From an uncultured SAR86 cluster bacterium (GTDB taxonomy: Bacteria > Pseudomonadota > Gammaproteobacteria > Magnimaribacterales > Magnimaribacteraceae), in the NCBI GenBank assembly GCA_902630715.1, contig CACOVO010000001.1:143116-207115 (forward strand): a stretch of DNA of 64,000 nt, given 5' to 3'. Under the pieces are notes generated by a model. That model worked only from the letters and a program-made list of their open reading frames with translations, did no database searches and was not told the origin of the DNA. The stretch's first letter is position 1; each line of letters opens with the position of its first letter. This document shows positions 1 to 9,261 of the stretch, piece by piece. A program made the translations under genes and the position numbers.

Positions 1-1
1 T

Positions 2-901
2 TATGCAGAATTAGTATCTGCTGTATCTAATGCTGGGGCATTGGGAATATTAACTGCCCTTACTCAGCCAACTCCTGAAGATCTTACAAAGGAGATTGCA
101 AGAACACGAGAAATGACAGATAAGCCCTTCGGAGTAAATTTGACGGTCTTACCGACGATAAATCCTCCGCCTTATGAGGAATATGCTCAAGCTATTGTCG
201 GTTCTGGTGTAAAAATTGTGGAAACTGCAGGCAGAAGCCCAGAACCTTTTATGGAGTTATTTAAAGAATATGATGTGAAAGTAATTCACAAATGTACTTC
301 CGTTAGGCATGCATTAAAAGCTCAGTCGGTTGGAGTAAGTGCAATAACGATTGACGGATTTGAGTGCGCGGGTCATCCAGGTGAAGATGATATTCCTTCT
401 TTGGTACTGCTTCCCCAAGCTGCAGAAGCTTTGGATGTTCCTGTAGCTGGTTGTGGTGGTTTCAGTGATGCAAAAAGTATGGTGGCTGCCCTAGCCCTTG
501 GAGGAGAAGCAATTGTTATGGGTACTAGATTTATGGCAACAAAAGAAGCTGGTATTCATCAAAACGTAAAAGAAAAAATGACTGAAGCTGATGAGCTATC
601 TACTAACTTGATGTTCAGAACAATGCACAACACAGCTAGAGTTTTTAAAAATTCAGTTTCAGATCAAGTTGTTGAAATTGAATCTTCTGGTTCAGCTACT
701 TTTGAAGATGTTAAAGATTTAGTAGCAGGACAAAGAGGAAGGAAAGTTTTTGAAGAGGGTGATTTGGAACATGGTATTTGGTCCGCGGGAATATCTGTGG
801 CGAGAGTAAAAGATGTGCCAAGTTGTAAGGAGATGGTCTCAAGGCTTGTATCAGAGGCCGAAGCCATAATTGATGGGAGACTGCAATCAGTAAAAGCTTA
901 A
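2..901 (+). CDS. Nitronate monooxygenase / NAD(P)H-dependent flavin oxidoreductase (5' end outside window)
   Basis: FMN-dependent TIM-barrel enzyme of the 2-nitropropane dioxygenase family, which oxidises alkyl nitronates or acts as a flavin reductase. The reading frame is open to the left edge (YAELVSAVSNAGALG precedes the first TTG at 41), so the gene is truncated and 41 is not its start. Visible family features are the SNAGALG loop near the N-terminus, the GVNLT segment, DGFECAGHPGE (the substrate/FMN region, normally G-x-E-AGGH; here ECAGHPGE) and the phosphate-binding GCGGFSDAKSMVAALALGGEAIVMGTRF. It is followed nine bases later by a DUF1330 gene on the same strand, so the two are probably co-transcribed. 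The exact substrate cannot be told from sequence. Confidence 0.85.
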   Translation, partial: YAELVSAVSNAGALGILTALTQPTPEDLTKEIARTREMTDKPFGVNLTVLPTINPPPYEEYAQAIVGSGVKIVETAGRSPEPFMELFKEYDVKVIHKCTSVRHALKAQSVGVSAITIDGFECAGHPGEDDIPSLVLLPQAAEALDVPVAGCGGFSDAKSMVAALALGGEAIVMGTRFMATKEAGIHQNVKEKMTEADELSTNLMFRTMHNTARVFKNSVSDQVVEIESSGSATFEDVKDLVAGQRGRKVFEEGDLEHGIWSAGISVARVKDVPSCKEMVSRLVSEAEAIIDGRLQSVKA

Positions 902-910
902 GGAAAATCT

Positions 911-1228
911 ATGGAAGACGTAAAAGTATATATGGTTGTTAATTTAGAGATAGAGGACAAAGAAACATACTTAAAATACGAGAAAGGATTTTTTCCTATT
1001 CTTAAAAGACACGGAGGCGAGTTCCTTACCTTTGATGATTCTTTCAGACATTTAGAAGGAGATGAACCATTATCGGGTGGTCGAGTCATAATATTCTCAT
1101 TTCCTTCAGAAGCAGCAGCAGACGGATGGTACAACGACCCTGAATATCAAGAATTATCAAAATTTAGAAGGGAAGGTGCTCCACTTAAATCGCTTAGCCT
1201 GGTTAAAGGCTTACCTCCTAGGAAATAA
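911..1228 (+). CDS. DUF1330 family protein
   Basis: A 105-residue protein with the ferredoxin-like fold expected for DUF1330: an opening beta strand (VYMVVNLEIED), the YLKYEKGFFPILKRHGGEFLT helix-strand unit, and the GGRVIIFSFPSEAAADGWYNDPEYQ block typical of the family. It is predicted to be cytoplasmic, with no signal peptide. The molecular function of DUF1330 is not established. Its position directly behind the flavin oxidoreductase suggests a role in the same catabolic or detoxification step, which is inference only. An AGGAAA Shine-Dalgarno-like stretch precedes the ATG. Confidence 0.75.
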   Translation: MEDVKVYMVVNLEIEDKETYLKYEKGFFPILKRHGGEFLTFDDSFRHLEGDEPLSGGRVIIFSFPSEAAADGWYNDPEYQELSKFRREGAPLKSLSLVKGLPPRK

Positions 1229-1394
1229 GTTAAGCAAAAAAAGTGTAATAAATTAAAAGGAGAAGAACCACATCGACAAACATCATCATGCTAATCGATG
1301 TGCATCCGAAAGAAATCTCTTCTTTGTGTAGTGCTTTATGTATAGAAATTGAGAAATAGAGAAATAAACATAGAAGTATTAGTTTAAACACTTA

Positions 1395-2270
1395 TCAGAT
1401 CCAATTCTTGGCAACTCCTTTTATTGCTTCTGCCAATTCTAGAGGTTGATCGAGAAGAACATGGTGTGCTGCTTTTTTTATGGGAATCATCGGCGTTCCT
1501 GAGGGAACATTTTCTTTTATGAAATTTAGTATCTCGTCTGTCATCATATTACTTTCCGTTCCGTAGATAACACCTAATTTACAATTCAGCTCGAAAGCTA
1601 TATTTCTTAGCATGTGAGAAAATCCCAATTTATCAAAAATTGTATCGTCAAACTTCCATTGATATCCATTATTGGCCTCTTTTATTGACCATTCGGCAAT
1701 ATATTTTACTAGAAATTCATTTTCACACTCTTGTTCAGGAGTTAGCCTGAAGCGTTCCAAAATACTCTCTTTAGTAGGATAAGTTTTTATTCTTCTGATC
1801 GGACCACTTCTCACATGAGTAGAATAGTCATAAGTCGGAGGTCGAATTGGTGAATCGACCATTATGATTCCTCCTATCTCTTTATCAGAAATATATCCTG
1901 CAGTTGCACTCATAAAACCACCCATACTGTGACCACAAATAATTGGGTTTCCTACTTCAAAAAAACCACTATCTTCAGCTACGGACAGTATTTCCTTTCC
2001 ATATAATTCAGGCGAGTAGTCTTCCCTGTGCCCACTGTCACCCATTCCTGACAAGTCAATAGCGCTGACTTGGAAATCATCCAAAAGAAGAGGTGCTATA
2101 AAATCCCACCAATGAGAATGGCTTCCACTGCCATGTACTAAAACCATGCCAGGCTTGGATCCATCTCCCCATTTTTGATAAAAAACATTGTTTCCTTCTA
2201 CCTCTATTGATTTTTGCTCTTTGGCAACCGCCAAGGCATCAGTAAACCATTCCGGATGAGAATCTATCAT
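1395..2270 (-). CDS. Alpha/beta hydrolase
   Basis: A 291-residue alpha/beta-hydrolase-fold protein. It shows the oxyanion HGSGSHS motif at residues 46-52, the nucleophile elbow GHSMGG at 113-118 (Ser115), and a C-terminal AAHHVLLDQP segment supplying the catalytic His near residue 269. No signal peptide is visible, so it is probably a cytoplasmic esterase, lipase or C-C hydrolase; the substrate cannot be assigned. The start is supported by AAAGGA eight bases upstream of the ATG. It is a single gene, convergent with the DUF1330 gene and divergent from the Nudix gene. The 166 bp between it and the DUF1330 gene hold only an imperfect CACATCG/CGATGTG inverted repeat. Confidence 0.8.
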   Translation of the reverse strand: MIDSHPEWFTDALAVAKEQKSIEVEGNNVFYQKWGDGSKPGMVLVHGSGSHSHWWDFIAPLLLDDFQVSAIDLSGMGDSGHREDYSPELYGKEILSVAEDSGFFEVGNPIICGHSMGGFMSATAGYISDKEIGGIIMVDSPIRPPTYDYSTHVRSGPIRRIKTYPTKESILERFRLTPEQECENEFLVKYIAEWSIKEANNGYQWKFDDTIFDKLGFSHMLRNIAFELNCKLGVIYGTESNMMTDEILNFIKENVPSGTPMIPIKKAAHHVLLDQPLELAEAIKGVAKNWI

Positions 2271-2355
2271 TTAGACATTCCTTTGAAATAAATTTATAGT
2301 TAAAAAGCTATTGGAGACGCTAGTCTATTATAATCTGAAAAAATAAGGACCATAT

Positions 2356-3204
2356 ATGAAAAATCCATTACAAGGCTCGAATACTCAAATGGCAGATCCT
2401 AATGAGGAACCAACAGTTCCTCAACCCGCCGCTACTGTTTTATTAGTTAGAGACGCAAAAGATGAGGGCATAGAAGTATTTCTTGTTGAAAGAGCTTCTA
2501 AAGCAAATTTTGGCGGTGCATTTGTATTTCCTGGTGGAAAGGTGGATCCGGAGGATGGACTCGAACGAATTGAAGAAATAACAACCGGTTTATCAGATCA
2601 GGCTCTTTCTGAAATTTTGGGAGAAAAAAAAGGAGGATTAGCTTATTGGGTTGCCTGTATAAGGGAATGTTTTGAAGAAGCTGGCATACTGATAGCTTAC
2701 AGAGATAATGGGTCCACCTTTGATCCATCCGATGCTGACGAAAGAGAAAGATTTGTAGAATACAGAAATAAGCTGAATGCGGGTGAGTCTGTGATTGAGG
2801 AGATGTGTAAGGAAGAACACCTTACACTAGGGATAGACAGATTAGCTTATTTAGCTCACTGGATAACTCCTAAGATAGAAAAGAGGCGATATACAACCAG
2901 GTTCTTTATAGCAATTTGTCCAAGCGGACAGGAAGGACTCCATGACGGCTCGGAGAGTGTTAATAGTCTTTGGATAAAGCCGGAGGAAGCCCTTAAAAGG
3001 CAAAAAGAGGGCAAACTATTAATGATAATGCCAACAATAAAAAACCTTGAAAGTATATGTGGATTCTCTAATGCTGAGGAACTGCTAAAAGATAAATCTT
3101 CCATAGACCCATCTACAATCCCAACAATAGAGCCGAAGTTTTTTATAGAAGATGGCAAAATGGTTGGACTTCTTCCGGGAGATAAAGGTTATGAGGATCA
3201 TTAA
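2356..3204 (+). CDS. NUDIX hydrolase (NUDT7/NUDT19-like, split Nudix box)
   Basis: A 282-residue Nudix hydrolase, expected to cleave nucleoside diphosphates linked to another moiety; CoA derivatives are the usual substrates of the eukaryotic NUDT7/NUDT19 relatives. FPGGKVD lies at residues 58-64 and the catalytic RECFEEAG at 103-110. Around 40 residues separate them, whereas classical MutT proteins have a short contiguous box; this split is typical of the NUDT19 branch. An AAGGA ribosome site precedes the chosen ATG. The stop overlaps the next ATG by one base (TAATG), so it is translationally coupled to the MBL hydrolase. A TATAAT at 2329-2334 is a likely -10. Confidence 0.82.
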   Translation: MKNPLQGSNTQMADPNEEPTVPQPAATVLLVRDAKDEGIEVFLVERASKANFGGAFVFPGGKVDPEDGLERIEEITTGLSDQALSEILGEKKGGLAYWVACIRECFEEAGILIAYRDNGSTFDPSDADERERFVEYRNKLNAGESVIEEMCKEEHLTLGIDRLAYLAHWITPKIEKRRYTTRFFIAICPSGQEGLHDGSESVNSLWIKPEEALKRQKEGKLLMIMPTIKNLESICGFSNAEELLKDKSSIDPSTIPTIEPKFFIEDGKMVGLLPGDKGYEDH

Positions 3205-4031
3205 TGGAACCTGAAAAAGTTGTTCAAATAACTCCGCTAATTAGAAGAATCACAGCTGGAAATGGCAGCGTCTTTACTGGACCAGGCACAAATACTTATT
3301 TAGTTGGTAATGAAGAAGTAACAGTTATTGATCCGGGTCCTGCTATGGAAAAGCATATAGATATCATCATCAAAAATGCAAAAAATATAAAGCAGATTCT
3401 AGTTACACATACACATCCAGATCATTCACCTGGCACAAGACTCCTTATCGAGAAATTAGAGATACCGTCATATGGAATGATTACCACATCCACCAAAAAT
3501 CAGGACACAACCTTCAAGCCACGAAGGATTCTTAAAGATGGAGAATTGATTGAGGAAAAAGAATTCACCCTAGAAGTTGTGCATACTCCTGGTCACGCTT
3601 CTAATCACCTCTGTTTTGTTCTCAAAGAAGAAAAATATTTATTTTCGGGAGATCATATTATGAGTGGGTCAACTGTCGTAATTGGTCCTCCGGATGGAAA
3701 CATGAAGCAGTATATTGAATCTCTAGAAAAGCTTAAAAAACATGATGTGGATAAGATAGCGCCTGGCCATGGCGATATACTTGATAATCCTCATCAAGTT
3801 GCTGATTGGATTATCAGCCATAGGCTTGAGAGGGAGAAGAAAGTATTTGAGGCATTGAAGGATGTTTCAAGAGGGACCCCTGATTCGCTGGTTGAGAAGG
3901 TTTATGCCGATGTTGATTCGTCCTTATTCCCGATTGCTAAGGCATCGCTTTTAGCGCATCTTATTAAGCTTGAAGAAGATCAAGTAATAAGGAGAGAGGG
4001 TGAAGATTATATTTATGATACGGTCAGTTAA
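3204..4031 (+). CDS. MBL-fold metallo-hydrolase (LACTB2/glyoxalase II-like)
   Basis: A 275-residue metallo-beta-lactamase-fold hydrolase with the metal-binding HTHPDH motif at residues 69-74, a further metal His in [20 protein letters not shown] and a late GHGD. The C-terminal winged-helix-like tail (after about residue 215) is characteristic of the LACTB2 subgroup, whose members include RNases and thioesterase-like enzymes. It is translationally coupled to the Nudix hydrolase by a one-base overlap, suggesting a shared CoA-ester or nucleotide clean-up role (inference). Its 3' end overlaps the convergent msrA by 8 bp. Confidence 0.82.
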   Translation: MEPEKVVQITPLIRRITAGNGSVFTGPGTNTYLVGNEEVTVIDPGPAMEKHIDIIIKNAKNIKQILVTHTHPDHSPGTRLLIEKLEIPSYGMITTSTKNQDTTFKPRRILKDGELIEEKEFTLEVVHTPGHASNHLCFVLKEEKYLFSGDHIMSGSTVVIGPPDGNMKQYIESLEKLKKHDVDKIAPGHGDILDNPHQVADWIISHRLEREKKVFEALKDVSRGTPDSLVEKVYADVDSSLFPIAKASLLAHLIKLEEDQVIRREGEDYIYDTVS

Positions 4032-4665
4032 TTTTCACTCCCGTACCCGCAAGAGCACAATAACCGTCAGGATTTTTTGCTAAATATTGTTGATGATAAT
4101 GTTCGGCATAGTAAAACTCTCCAGCTTCTTTAATTTCCGTAGTAATTTCTCCGAACCCTTGGTTACTCAACTCTTTTTGGTAAGTATTCTTTGTTTCTAA
4201 AATAATTTCCATCTCTTCTTCAGAACTATAATAGATACCAGATCTATATTGAGTTCCTATGTCATTTCCCTGTCTCATACCTTGCGTTGGGTCATGATCC
4301 TCCCAAAAAGTTTTTAAAAGGGAATGAAAAGAAATTATATTTGGATCGTATACCACTAGAACAACCTCATTATGTCCTGTAAAACCAGTACAAACTTCTT
4401 TGTAAGATGGATTTTTAGTAAAACCGCCGGCGTATCCTGCAGAGGTAGAATAAACTCCCTCAAGTTCCCAAAATCTCCTTTCTACTCCCCAGAAACATCC
4501 CATGCCAAATATTGCTTGACGAAGATGGTCTGCAAAAGGGCCCTTGAGAGGCGTTCCTTTTACGAAGTGTTCTTGCGGCACATCGACTTCTTCCTCTCGT
4601 CCAGCCAATGCCTCTGATTCAAGTGGTAGAACAGTTTTTTTATTCAGTAAATCCATTAATGACAT
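4024..4665 (-). CDS. msrA: Peptide-methionine (S)-S-oxide reductase MsrA
   Basis: Reduces methionine-S-sulfoxide in proteins using thioredoxin. The catalytic GCFWG lies at residues 56-60 (Cys57), followed by the conserved [26 protein letters not shown], the [10 protein letters not shown] region and the YHQQYL/NPDGYC tail with the resolving cysteine. At 213 residues it matches the longer E. coli-type MsrA rather than the short form. Its start codon shares one base with the acs stop, so it is the last gene of the dksA-pcnB-dnk-acs-msrA operon. The pairing with acetyl-CoA synthetase is unusual and may reflect nothing more than operon packing. Confidence 0.95.
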   Translation of the reverse strand: MSLMDLLNKKTVLPLESEALAGREEEVDVPQEHFVKGTPLKGPFADHLRQAIFGMGCFWGVERRFWELEGVYSTSAGYAGGFTKNPSYKEVCTGFTGHNEVVLVVYDPNIISFHSLLKTFWEDHDPTQGMRQGNDIGTQYRSGIYYSSEEEMEIILETKNTYQKELSNQGFGEITTEIKEAGEFYYAEHYHQQYLAKNPDGYCALAGTGVKIN

Positions 4666-6602
4666 TATTTATTCTCTCTATTTAATATTAATTCTTCTAC
4701 AACAGTGGGATCAGCTAAAGTTGTAGTGTCTCCAAGGTTATCGATTTCATTTGAAGCTATTTTTCTTAAAATTCTTCTCATAATTTTACCTGATCGCGTC
4801 TTGGGTAATCCAGGTGCCCATTGAATAATGTCAGGTTTTGCTATCGGACCAATTTCCTTTGACACTAGATTAATCAAGTCAGCTTTAAGTTCTTCATGAG
4901 GAGAAATCTCTGACATCAAAGTTACATAACAGTATATACCTTGCCCCTTTATTTCATGTTCGTAGCCAACAACAGCAGCTTCTGCAACGTTTTGGTGCAG
5001 CACTAATGCACTCTCAACCTCAGCTGTCCCTAATCTATGACCAGAAACATTTAAAACATCATCCACTCTTCCGGTTATCCAATAATAACCATCTGAATCC
5101 CTTCGCGCACCATCGCCGGTTGTATAGTACCCGGGATACATCTTGTAGTAGGTATCAACGCATCTTTGATGATCTCCATAGACCGTTCTTATCTGTGCAG
5201 GCCAGCTCGATTTTATAACTAAATTACCCGAACCCTCTCCGGCTATCTCATTTCCTTTTTCATCAAGTAATGCTGGCTCTATACCTAGAAAAGGCTTAGT
5301 AGCGCTTCCCGGCTTCATGGAGGTAAATCCTGCAATTGGAGTTATCATCATTGCCCCTGTTTCAGTTTGCCACCATGTATCCACTATAGGACAAGATGAA
5401 TTTCCAACAACTTTAAAATACCATTCCCAAGCTTCAGGATTAATCGGCTCTCCGACAGTTCCTAGTATTCTTAAGGATTCTCTAGATGAGGAGTTAACAT
5501 AATCATCCCCTTGTGCCATGAGTGCCCTCAGTGCAGTTGGGGCTGTATAGAAAATATTGACTTGATGTTTATCGATCACTTCCCAAAATCTTGATGCAGT
5601 TGGATAAGTCGGAATGCCCTCAAAGATTACCGAAGTTGCTCCATTAGCCAAGGGCCCATAAACAATATAAGAATGGCCAGTTACCCAGCCAACATCCGCG
5701 GTACACCAGTAGATCTCATCGTCTTTGTAATCAAAAACTAGTCTGTGTGACATGGCTGCTTGAAGCAAATATCCTCCCGTGGTATGCAGCACGCCTTTAG
5801 GTTTTCCTGTTGATCCTGATGTGTAAAGAATGAAGAGAGGATCTTCTGAATCCATCATTTCAGGTTCACACTCCTCAGAAATTTCTTTTGATATCTCCTC
5901 ATATCTAACGTCGCACTTTTCATTCCAGGAAATTTCAGACCCCGTCCTTGTTACAACCAGAACCGTATGGACATTTGGGCAACCTTGCATTGCTTCATCT
6001 ACATTCTGTTTCAGCGGAACTTTTTTTCCTCCTCTAAGACCCTCATCTGCAGTAATAATTGTCCGACAATCAGAATCTAAAACTCTATCTTTTAAAGATT
6101 CAGGAGAGAAGCCTCCAAAAACAACTGAGTGTATAGCCCCAATTCTAGCGCAAGCCAACATCGCATATGTTGCTTCGGGTATCATAGGCATATAAATACA
6201 AACTCTATCTCCTTTCTTTACTCCTCTAGCTTTCAGAACATTGGAGAACTTACAAACGTTGCTATGCAGATCTTTGTAGGTAATTTCTTTTGAGTCTTTA
6301 GGATCATCTCCCTCCCATATGAAAGCTATTTTGTTTTCATTTTTTGGGAGATGCCTATCAATACAGTTAACTGTCACATTTAATTTTGCTCCCTTGAACC
6401 AAGAAATATCTCCTTTAGTGAGATCTACCTCTTTGACTTTTGTCCATTTTTTATCCCAATCTAAATAGACCTCTGCTTGATTAGACCAAAATTTATCAGG
6501 ATTTTTTATTGACTCCATATATAGATTTTCAAAATCTTCTTCACTAATATTTGAATTATCCAATATGGTTTGATTCGGTTTATAAATTTTTTCTGCTGTC
6601 AT
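4665..6602 (-). CDS. acs: Acetyl-CoA synthetase
   Basis: AMP-forming acetate:CoA ligase, which activates acetate through acetyl-AMP. The 645-residue length is normal. The adenylate-forming P-loop [11 protein letters not shown] is at residues 260-270, with the later WWQTETGA, the [24 protein letters not shown] hinge and the C-terminal [14 protein letters not shown] containing the acetylatable Lys606. The start follows the deoxynucleoside kinase stop by five bases, indicating one transcript. The lysine is intact, so regulation by protein acetylation remains possible. Confidence 0.97.
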   Translation of the reverse strand: MTAEKIYKPNQTILDNSNISEEDFENLYMESIKNPDKFWSNQAEVYLDWDKKWTKVKEVDLTKGDISWFKGAKLNVTVNCIDRHLPKNENKIAFIWEGDDPKDSKEITYKDLHSNVCKFSNVLKARGVKKGDRVCIYMPMIPEATYAMLACARIGAIHSVVFGGFSPESLKDRVLDSDCRTIITADEGLRGGKKVPLKQNVDEAMQGCPNVHTVLVVTRTGSEISWNEKCDVRYEEISKEISEECEPEMMDSEDPLFILYTSGSTGKPKGVLHTTGGYLLQAAMSHRLVFDYKDDEIYWCTADVGWVTGHSYIVYGPLANGATSVIFEGIPTYPTASRFWEVIDKHQVNIFYTAPTALRALMAQGDDYVNSSSRESLRILGTVGEPINPEAWEWYFKVVGNSSCPIVDTWWQTETGAMMITPIAGFTSMKPGSATKPFLGIEPALLDEKGNEIAGEGSGNLVIKSSWPAQIRTVYGDHQRCVDTYYKMYPGYYTTGDGARRDSDGYYWITGRVDDVLNVSGHRLGTAEVESALVLHQNVAEAAVVGYEHEIKGQGIYCYVTLMSEISPHEELKADLINLVSKEIGPIAKPDIIQWAPGLPKTRSGKIMRRILRKIASNEIDNLGDTTTLADPTVVEELILNRENK

Positions 6603-6607
6603 GATAT

Positions 6608-7297
6608 TTATATTAAAGCAGGAGATGGATTGAAGTACATTTTAGATCCTTCGGGTTTATTAAAATAATCTAGAAGTTTTTCCAAAAAAAGGCTGTAGTC
6701 GTCTTTTTTTGATTGAAAATCAATCTGATTCGAATTTACTATCAAAACAGGTGATCTTTCATATTCAAAGAAAAATTCCTTATAAGTCTCATTTAATAGT
6801 TCCAAATATTCAAAGCTGATAGATTTTTCCATCTCAATACCTCTATGCATTACTCTTTCATAAAGAGTTTTTGTTTCTGCCTGAAGATATATCACTAAAT
6901 CTGGTGTTGGGAGATCTATAGCAAGATATTGATAAATTTGTTCATAAAGTTTTAGCTCGTCTGCAGACAAGGTTGCCTTTGCAAATAACTTATCTTTGTC
7001 TAAAAGAAAGTCTGAAACCCTATTTGGTAAGAATATGTCCTCTTGCTTTAGTTCTTGGATTTGTTTTACTCTTTGAAAAAGAAAAAAAAGTTGTGTCGCT
7101 AAAGCCGCCTGAGAAGGATTAACATAAAAATCAGGTAAAAATGGATTTTCTGCAGGTCTTTCAAGGAAAGTTTCATAATTAAAAGTGTCTGCTAATAGAT
7201 TTGTAAGCGTTGTTTTACCAGCTCCTATAGGTCCTTCAACTGCAATGAATTTAGGCAATTTATCAAATTTTTTTAAATCTATTTGAACTTCTTCCAT
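6608..7297 (-). CDS. Deoxynucleoside kinase family protein (dAK/dGK type)
   Basis: A 229-residue P-loop kinase of the deoxyadenosine/deoxyguanosine kinase family, expected to phosphorylate deoxynucleosides for salvage. Walker [11 protein letters not shown] lies at residues 21-30, followed by [13 protein letters not shown], the [11 protein letters not shown] helix and the [21 protein letters not shown] block with the arginine-rich lid. In many gammaproteobacteria a homologue sits between folK and panB; here folK, panB and panC are absent and it lies between pcnB and acs. The deoxynucleoside specificity cannot be decided. Confidence 0.85.
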   Translation of the reverse strand: MEEVQIDLKKFDKLPKFIAVEGPIGAGKTTLTNLLADTFNYETFLERPAENPFLPDFYVNPSQAALATQLFFLFQRVKQIQELKQEDIFLPNRVSDFLLDKDKLFAKATLSADELKLYEQIYQYLAIDLPTPDLVIYLQAETKTLYERVMHRGIEMEKSISFEYLELLNETYKEFFFEYERSPVLIVNSNQIDFQSKKDDYSLFLEKLLDYFNKPEGSKMYFNPSPALI

Positions 7298-7357
7298 AAA
7301 TAAAACTTATCTTATCTCGAAATCTAATTATATTAATATTAGAAGATAAATAATTCG

Positions 7358-8548
7358 CTAGTGAGAAATTTTTTTTGTCCACCAGTCGCCTGCACCTCCT
7401 AGATTTTCTCCTGATTTTTCTCTGAGGAGAAGGAAATCGAAAGCTGCCCTGAATCTTTTGTGTTTAAGGGTTGTATTGGCTTTTTCAGGTATTCTGAGAA
7501 GCATAACTTGTATCTCCCATATTTCTTTAATGGAACTTTGAACTCTTTTAGGAATGAAGCAATATTCGTTGTGTTTTTTTAATAATAAATTTCCGATTCT
7601 AGAGATTCTGGGAATTTTAATTTTCTTAGAATTCATATCACCAATTTTGCTGATCAGAGCAGGCCATAGCATTACAGCAAATAGGAATGCAGGAGTCAGA
7701 GTTTTGTTTTGATGGAATCTTTTATCCGAATCTTTCAGAGCATTTAAGATAAATCGCCTATCTTTTTTTCCTTCCAAAAAATTTTTGGTCATAGGTAATA
7801 AGTACTCTGTAATTCTGTAATTTTGCAATTCTGTCATTATTGAAAAGGCATTCCCCGTGAGAAACATTTTAAGTAACTCTTCATATTTCCTTCCCGAGGG
7901 TACTTCACTGAGTAAATGACGGTATCTATGGATTCCTTTTTCTAGTTTGTTATCTAATTTGAATCCTAATTTAGATTTAAATCTTATTGCTCTTATCATC
8001 CTGACAGGATCTTCAATGAATCTCTTTGAACTTTCTCCAATAGATTTGAGCATACCGCTTTGTAAGTCTCTAAATCCACCGACGAAGTCTATTATCTCCA
8101 TTTTCTTTGTATCCATATATAAAGAATTTATGGTGAAGTCTCTCCTAAATGCATCATCTTCAATAGATCCGTAGTTGTTGTCCCTTAACAGAATGCCCTT
8201 ATTAGATTTTTTAATATTTTTTTTTCCAGACGATCTAAAAGTTGATATTTCTATTAATTTTTTCCCGACTCTGGCGTGAACTATCTTAAATCTTTTACCA
8301 ATTATCCTTGTTTTCGGAATGACTTCTTTTATCTCTTCGGGAGTGGCATTCGTTGCTACGTCACAGTCTTTAGACTTAACTCCAATCAAAGAATCACGGA
8401 TAAAACCACCTACTATATAAGCTTCGTAACCCGCGTCGATTAATCTCGAAATGATTGAAATTGCTTCTTTGTCTAATTGATTCTTTTTTATTTGGTGATC
8501 AGAGATGTTAAAAATCTCTGGTTCAGAAATGGTTTTTTTTAATGACAA
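7358..8548 (-). CDS. pcnB: Poly(A) polymerase I
   Basis: Class II nucleotidyltransferase that adds 3' poly(A) tails promoting RNA decay. It shows the GGFIRDSLIG motif (about residues 47-56), the catalytic KDCDVATNATPEEI, then RRDFTINSLYMD, DFVGGFRDL, and the RNA-binding RFIEDPVRMIRAIRFKSKLGF region. The C-terminal GDWWTKK end is typical of PcnB rather than tRNA CCA-adding enzymes. At 396 residues it is shorter than E. coli PcnB (about 450-465), mainly at the basic C-terminus. It lies six bases downstream of dksA, as expected from the conserved dksA-pcnB neighbourhood, though gluQ and folK are missing. Confidence 0.93.
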   Translation of the reverse strand: MSLKKTISEPEIFNISDHQIKKNQLDKEAISIISRLIDAGYEAYIVGGFIRDSLIGVKSKDCDVATNATPEEIKEVIPKTRIIGKRFKIVHARVGKKLIEISTFRSSGKKNIKKSNKGILLRDNNYGSIEDDAFRRDFTINSLYMDTKKMEIIDFVGGFRDLQSGMLKSIGESSKRFIEDPVRMIRAIRFKSKLGFKLDNKLEKGIHRYRHLLSEVPSGRKYEELLKMFLTGNAFSIMTELQNYRITEYLLPMTKNFLEGKKDRRFILNALKDSDKRFHQNKTLTPAFLFAVMLWPALISKIGDMNSKKIKIPRISRIGNLLLKKHNEYCFIPKRVQSSIKEIWEIQVMLLRIPEKANTTLKHKRFRAAFDFLLLREKSGENLGGAGDWWTKKISH

Positions 8549-8554
8549 GACGTT

Positions 8555-9202
8555 TTAGCCATACTGCTGTCGTTCATGAATTTCTTCGATAGTCTTACAG
8601 TCTATACATCTTGTCGCGGTAGGTCTCGCTTCTAGTCTTCTAATACCAATTTCTATTCCGCAAGAAGCGCAATATCCGTAATCATCAGACTTCAGATCAT
8701 CAATAGATTCACTTATTTTCGAGAGTAGTCTTCTTTCTCTCTCTCTTGTCCTAAGTTCTAATGTAAATTCCTCTTCATGAGTCGCTCTGTCTGATTCATC
8801 CGGGAAGTGAGTTACATTTTTTTGTATTTTGTCTGCGGTCCTGTCTTGTTCAATTTGTAGCTGTTCTTTCCAGCTTGCCAATATCTCTTGGAAATGCTGC
8901 TTTTGTTTAGCATTCATATACTTCTCATTTTTCTTGAGTGCATACGGTTTAATCGAAGCAAGAAATTGAGATTCTTCATAACTGGAAACTTTTTTCTGTT
9001 TTTTGGCAGCAGTTTTTTTAGTTGGGGATTTTTTTGAAGGTACCTTTTTTTCTATAGCTTTATTTGCTTTGGTTTTAGTTTGAGTCTTTTTGGGTGCGGC
9101 CTTTTTTGATGCAGCCTTTTTACCAGTTTGTTTTTTTGATACAGTCTTTTTAGTTTGGGATTTTTTTTCTAACGTTTTCTTATTTGTCTTTTTAGCAGGC
9201 AT
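8555..9202 (-). CDS. dksA: RNA polymerase-binding factor DksA with a lysine-rich N-terminal tail
   Basis: DksA binds the RNA polymerase secondary channel and works with ppGpp to reset rRNA and amino-acid promoters. The C-terminal 145 residues are a complete DksA: the coiled coil, and a zinc finger built from CASCG and CIDC followed by EEIHERQQYG. The first 70 or so residues are an added low-complexity basic arm made of KKT, KKA and KKS units, so the protein is 215 residues against 151 in E. coli. The arm resembles histone H1-like tails and may bind nucleic acid (inference). It heads the dksA-pcnB-dnk-acs-msrA operon. Confidence 0.95.
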   Translation of the reverse strand: MPAKKTNKKTLEKKSQTKKTVSKKQTGKKAASKKAAPKKTQTKTKANKAIEKKVPSKKSPTKKTAAKKQKKVSSYEESQFLASIKPYALKKNEKYMNAKQKQHFQEILASWKEQLQIEQDRTADKIQKNVTHFPDESDRATHEEEFTLELRTRERERRLLSKISESIDDLKSDDYGYCASCGIEIGIRRLEARPTATRCIDCKTIEEIHERQQYG

Positions 9203-9261
9203 TTTTCTAAATTAAATCGTAGTTTTACCTTGAAGGCGCAGCAATTTAGCAGAATAATTTT

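Noticed and set aside
1229..1394. Intergenic CACATCG/CGATGTG inverted repeat as a regulatory RNA
   Set aside because: The arms are short and separated by about 19 bases without a T-run; insufficient support for an RNA gene or terminator.
5830..6195. 121-codon open frame on the plus strand opposite acs
   Set aside because: Antisense to the conserved AMP-binding domain, with biased Ser/Phe composition and no recognisable family.
8990..9202. Lysine-rich dksA 5' region as a frameshift or misread upstream start
   Set aside because: The frame is continuous, the repeats are in frame with DksA and no in-frame start with a better ribosome site is seen before the DksA core.
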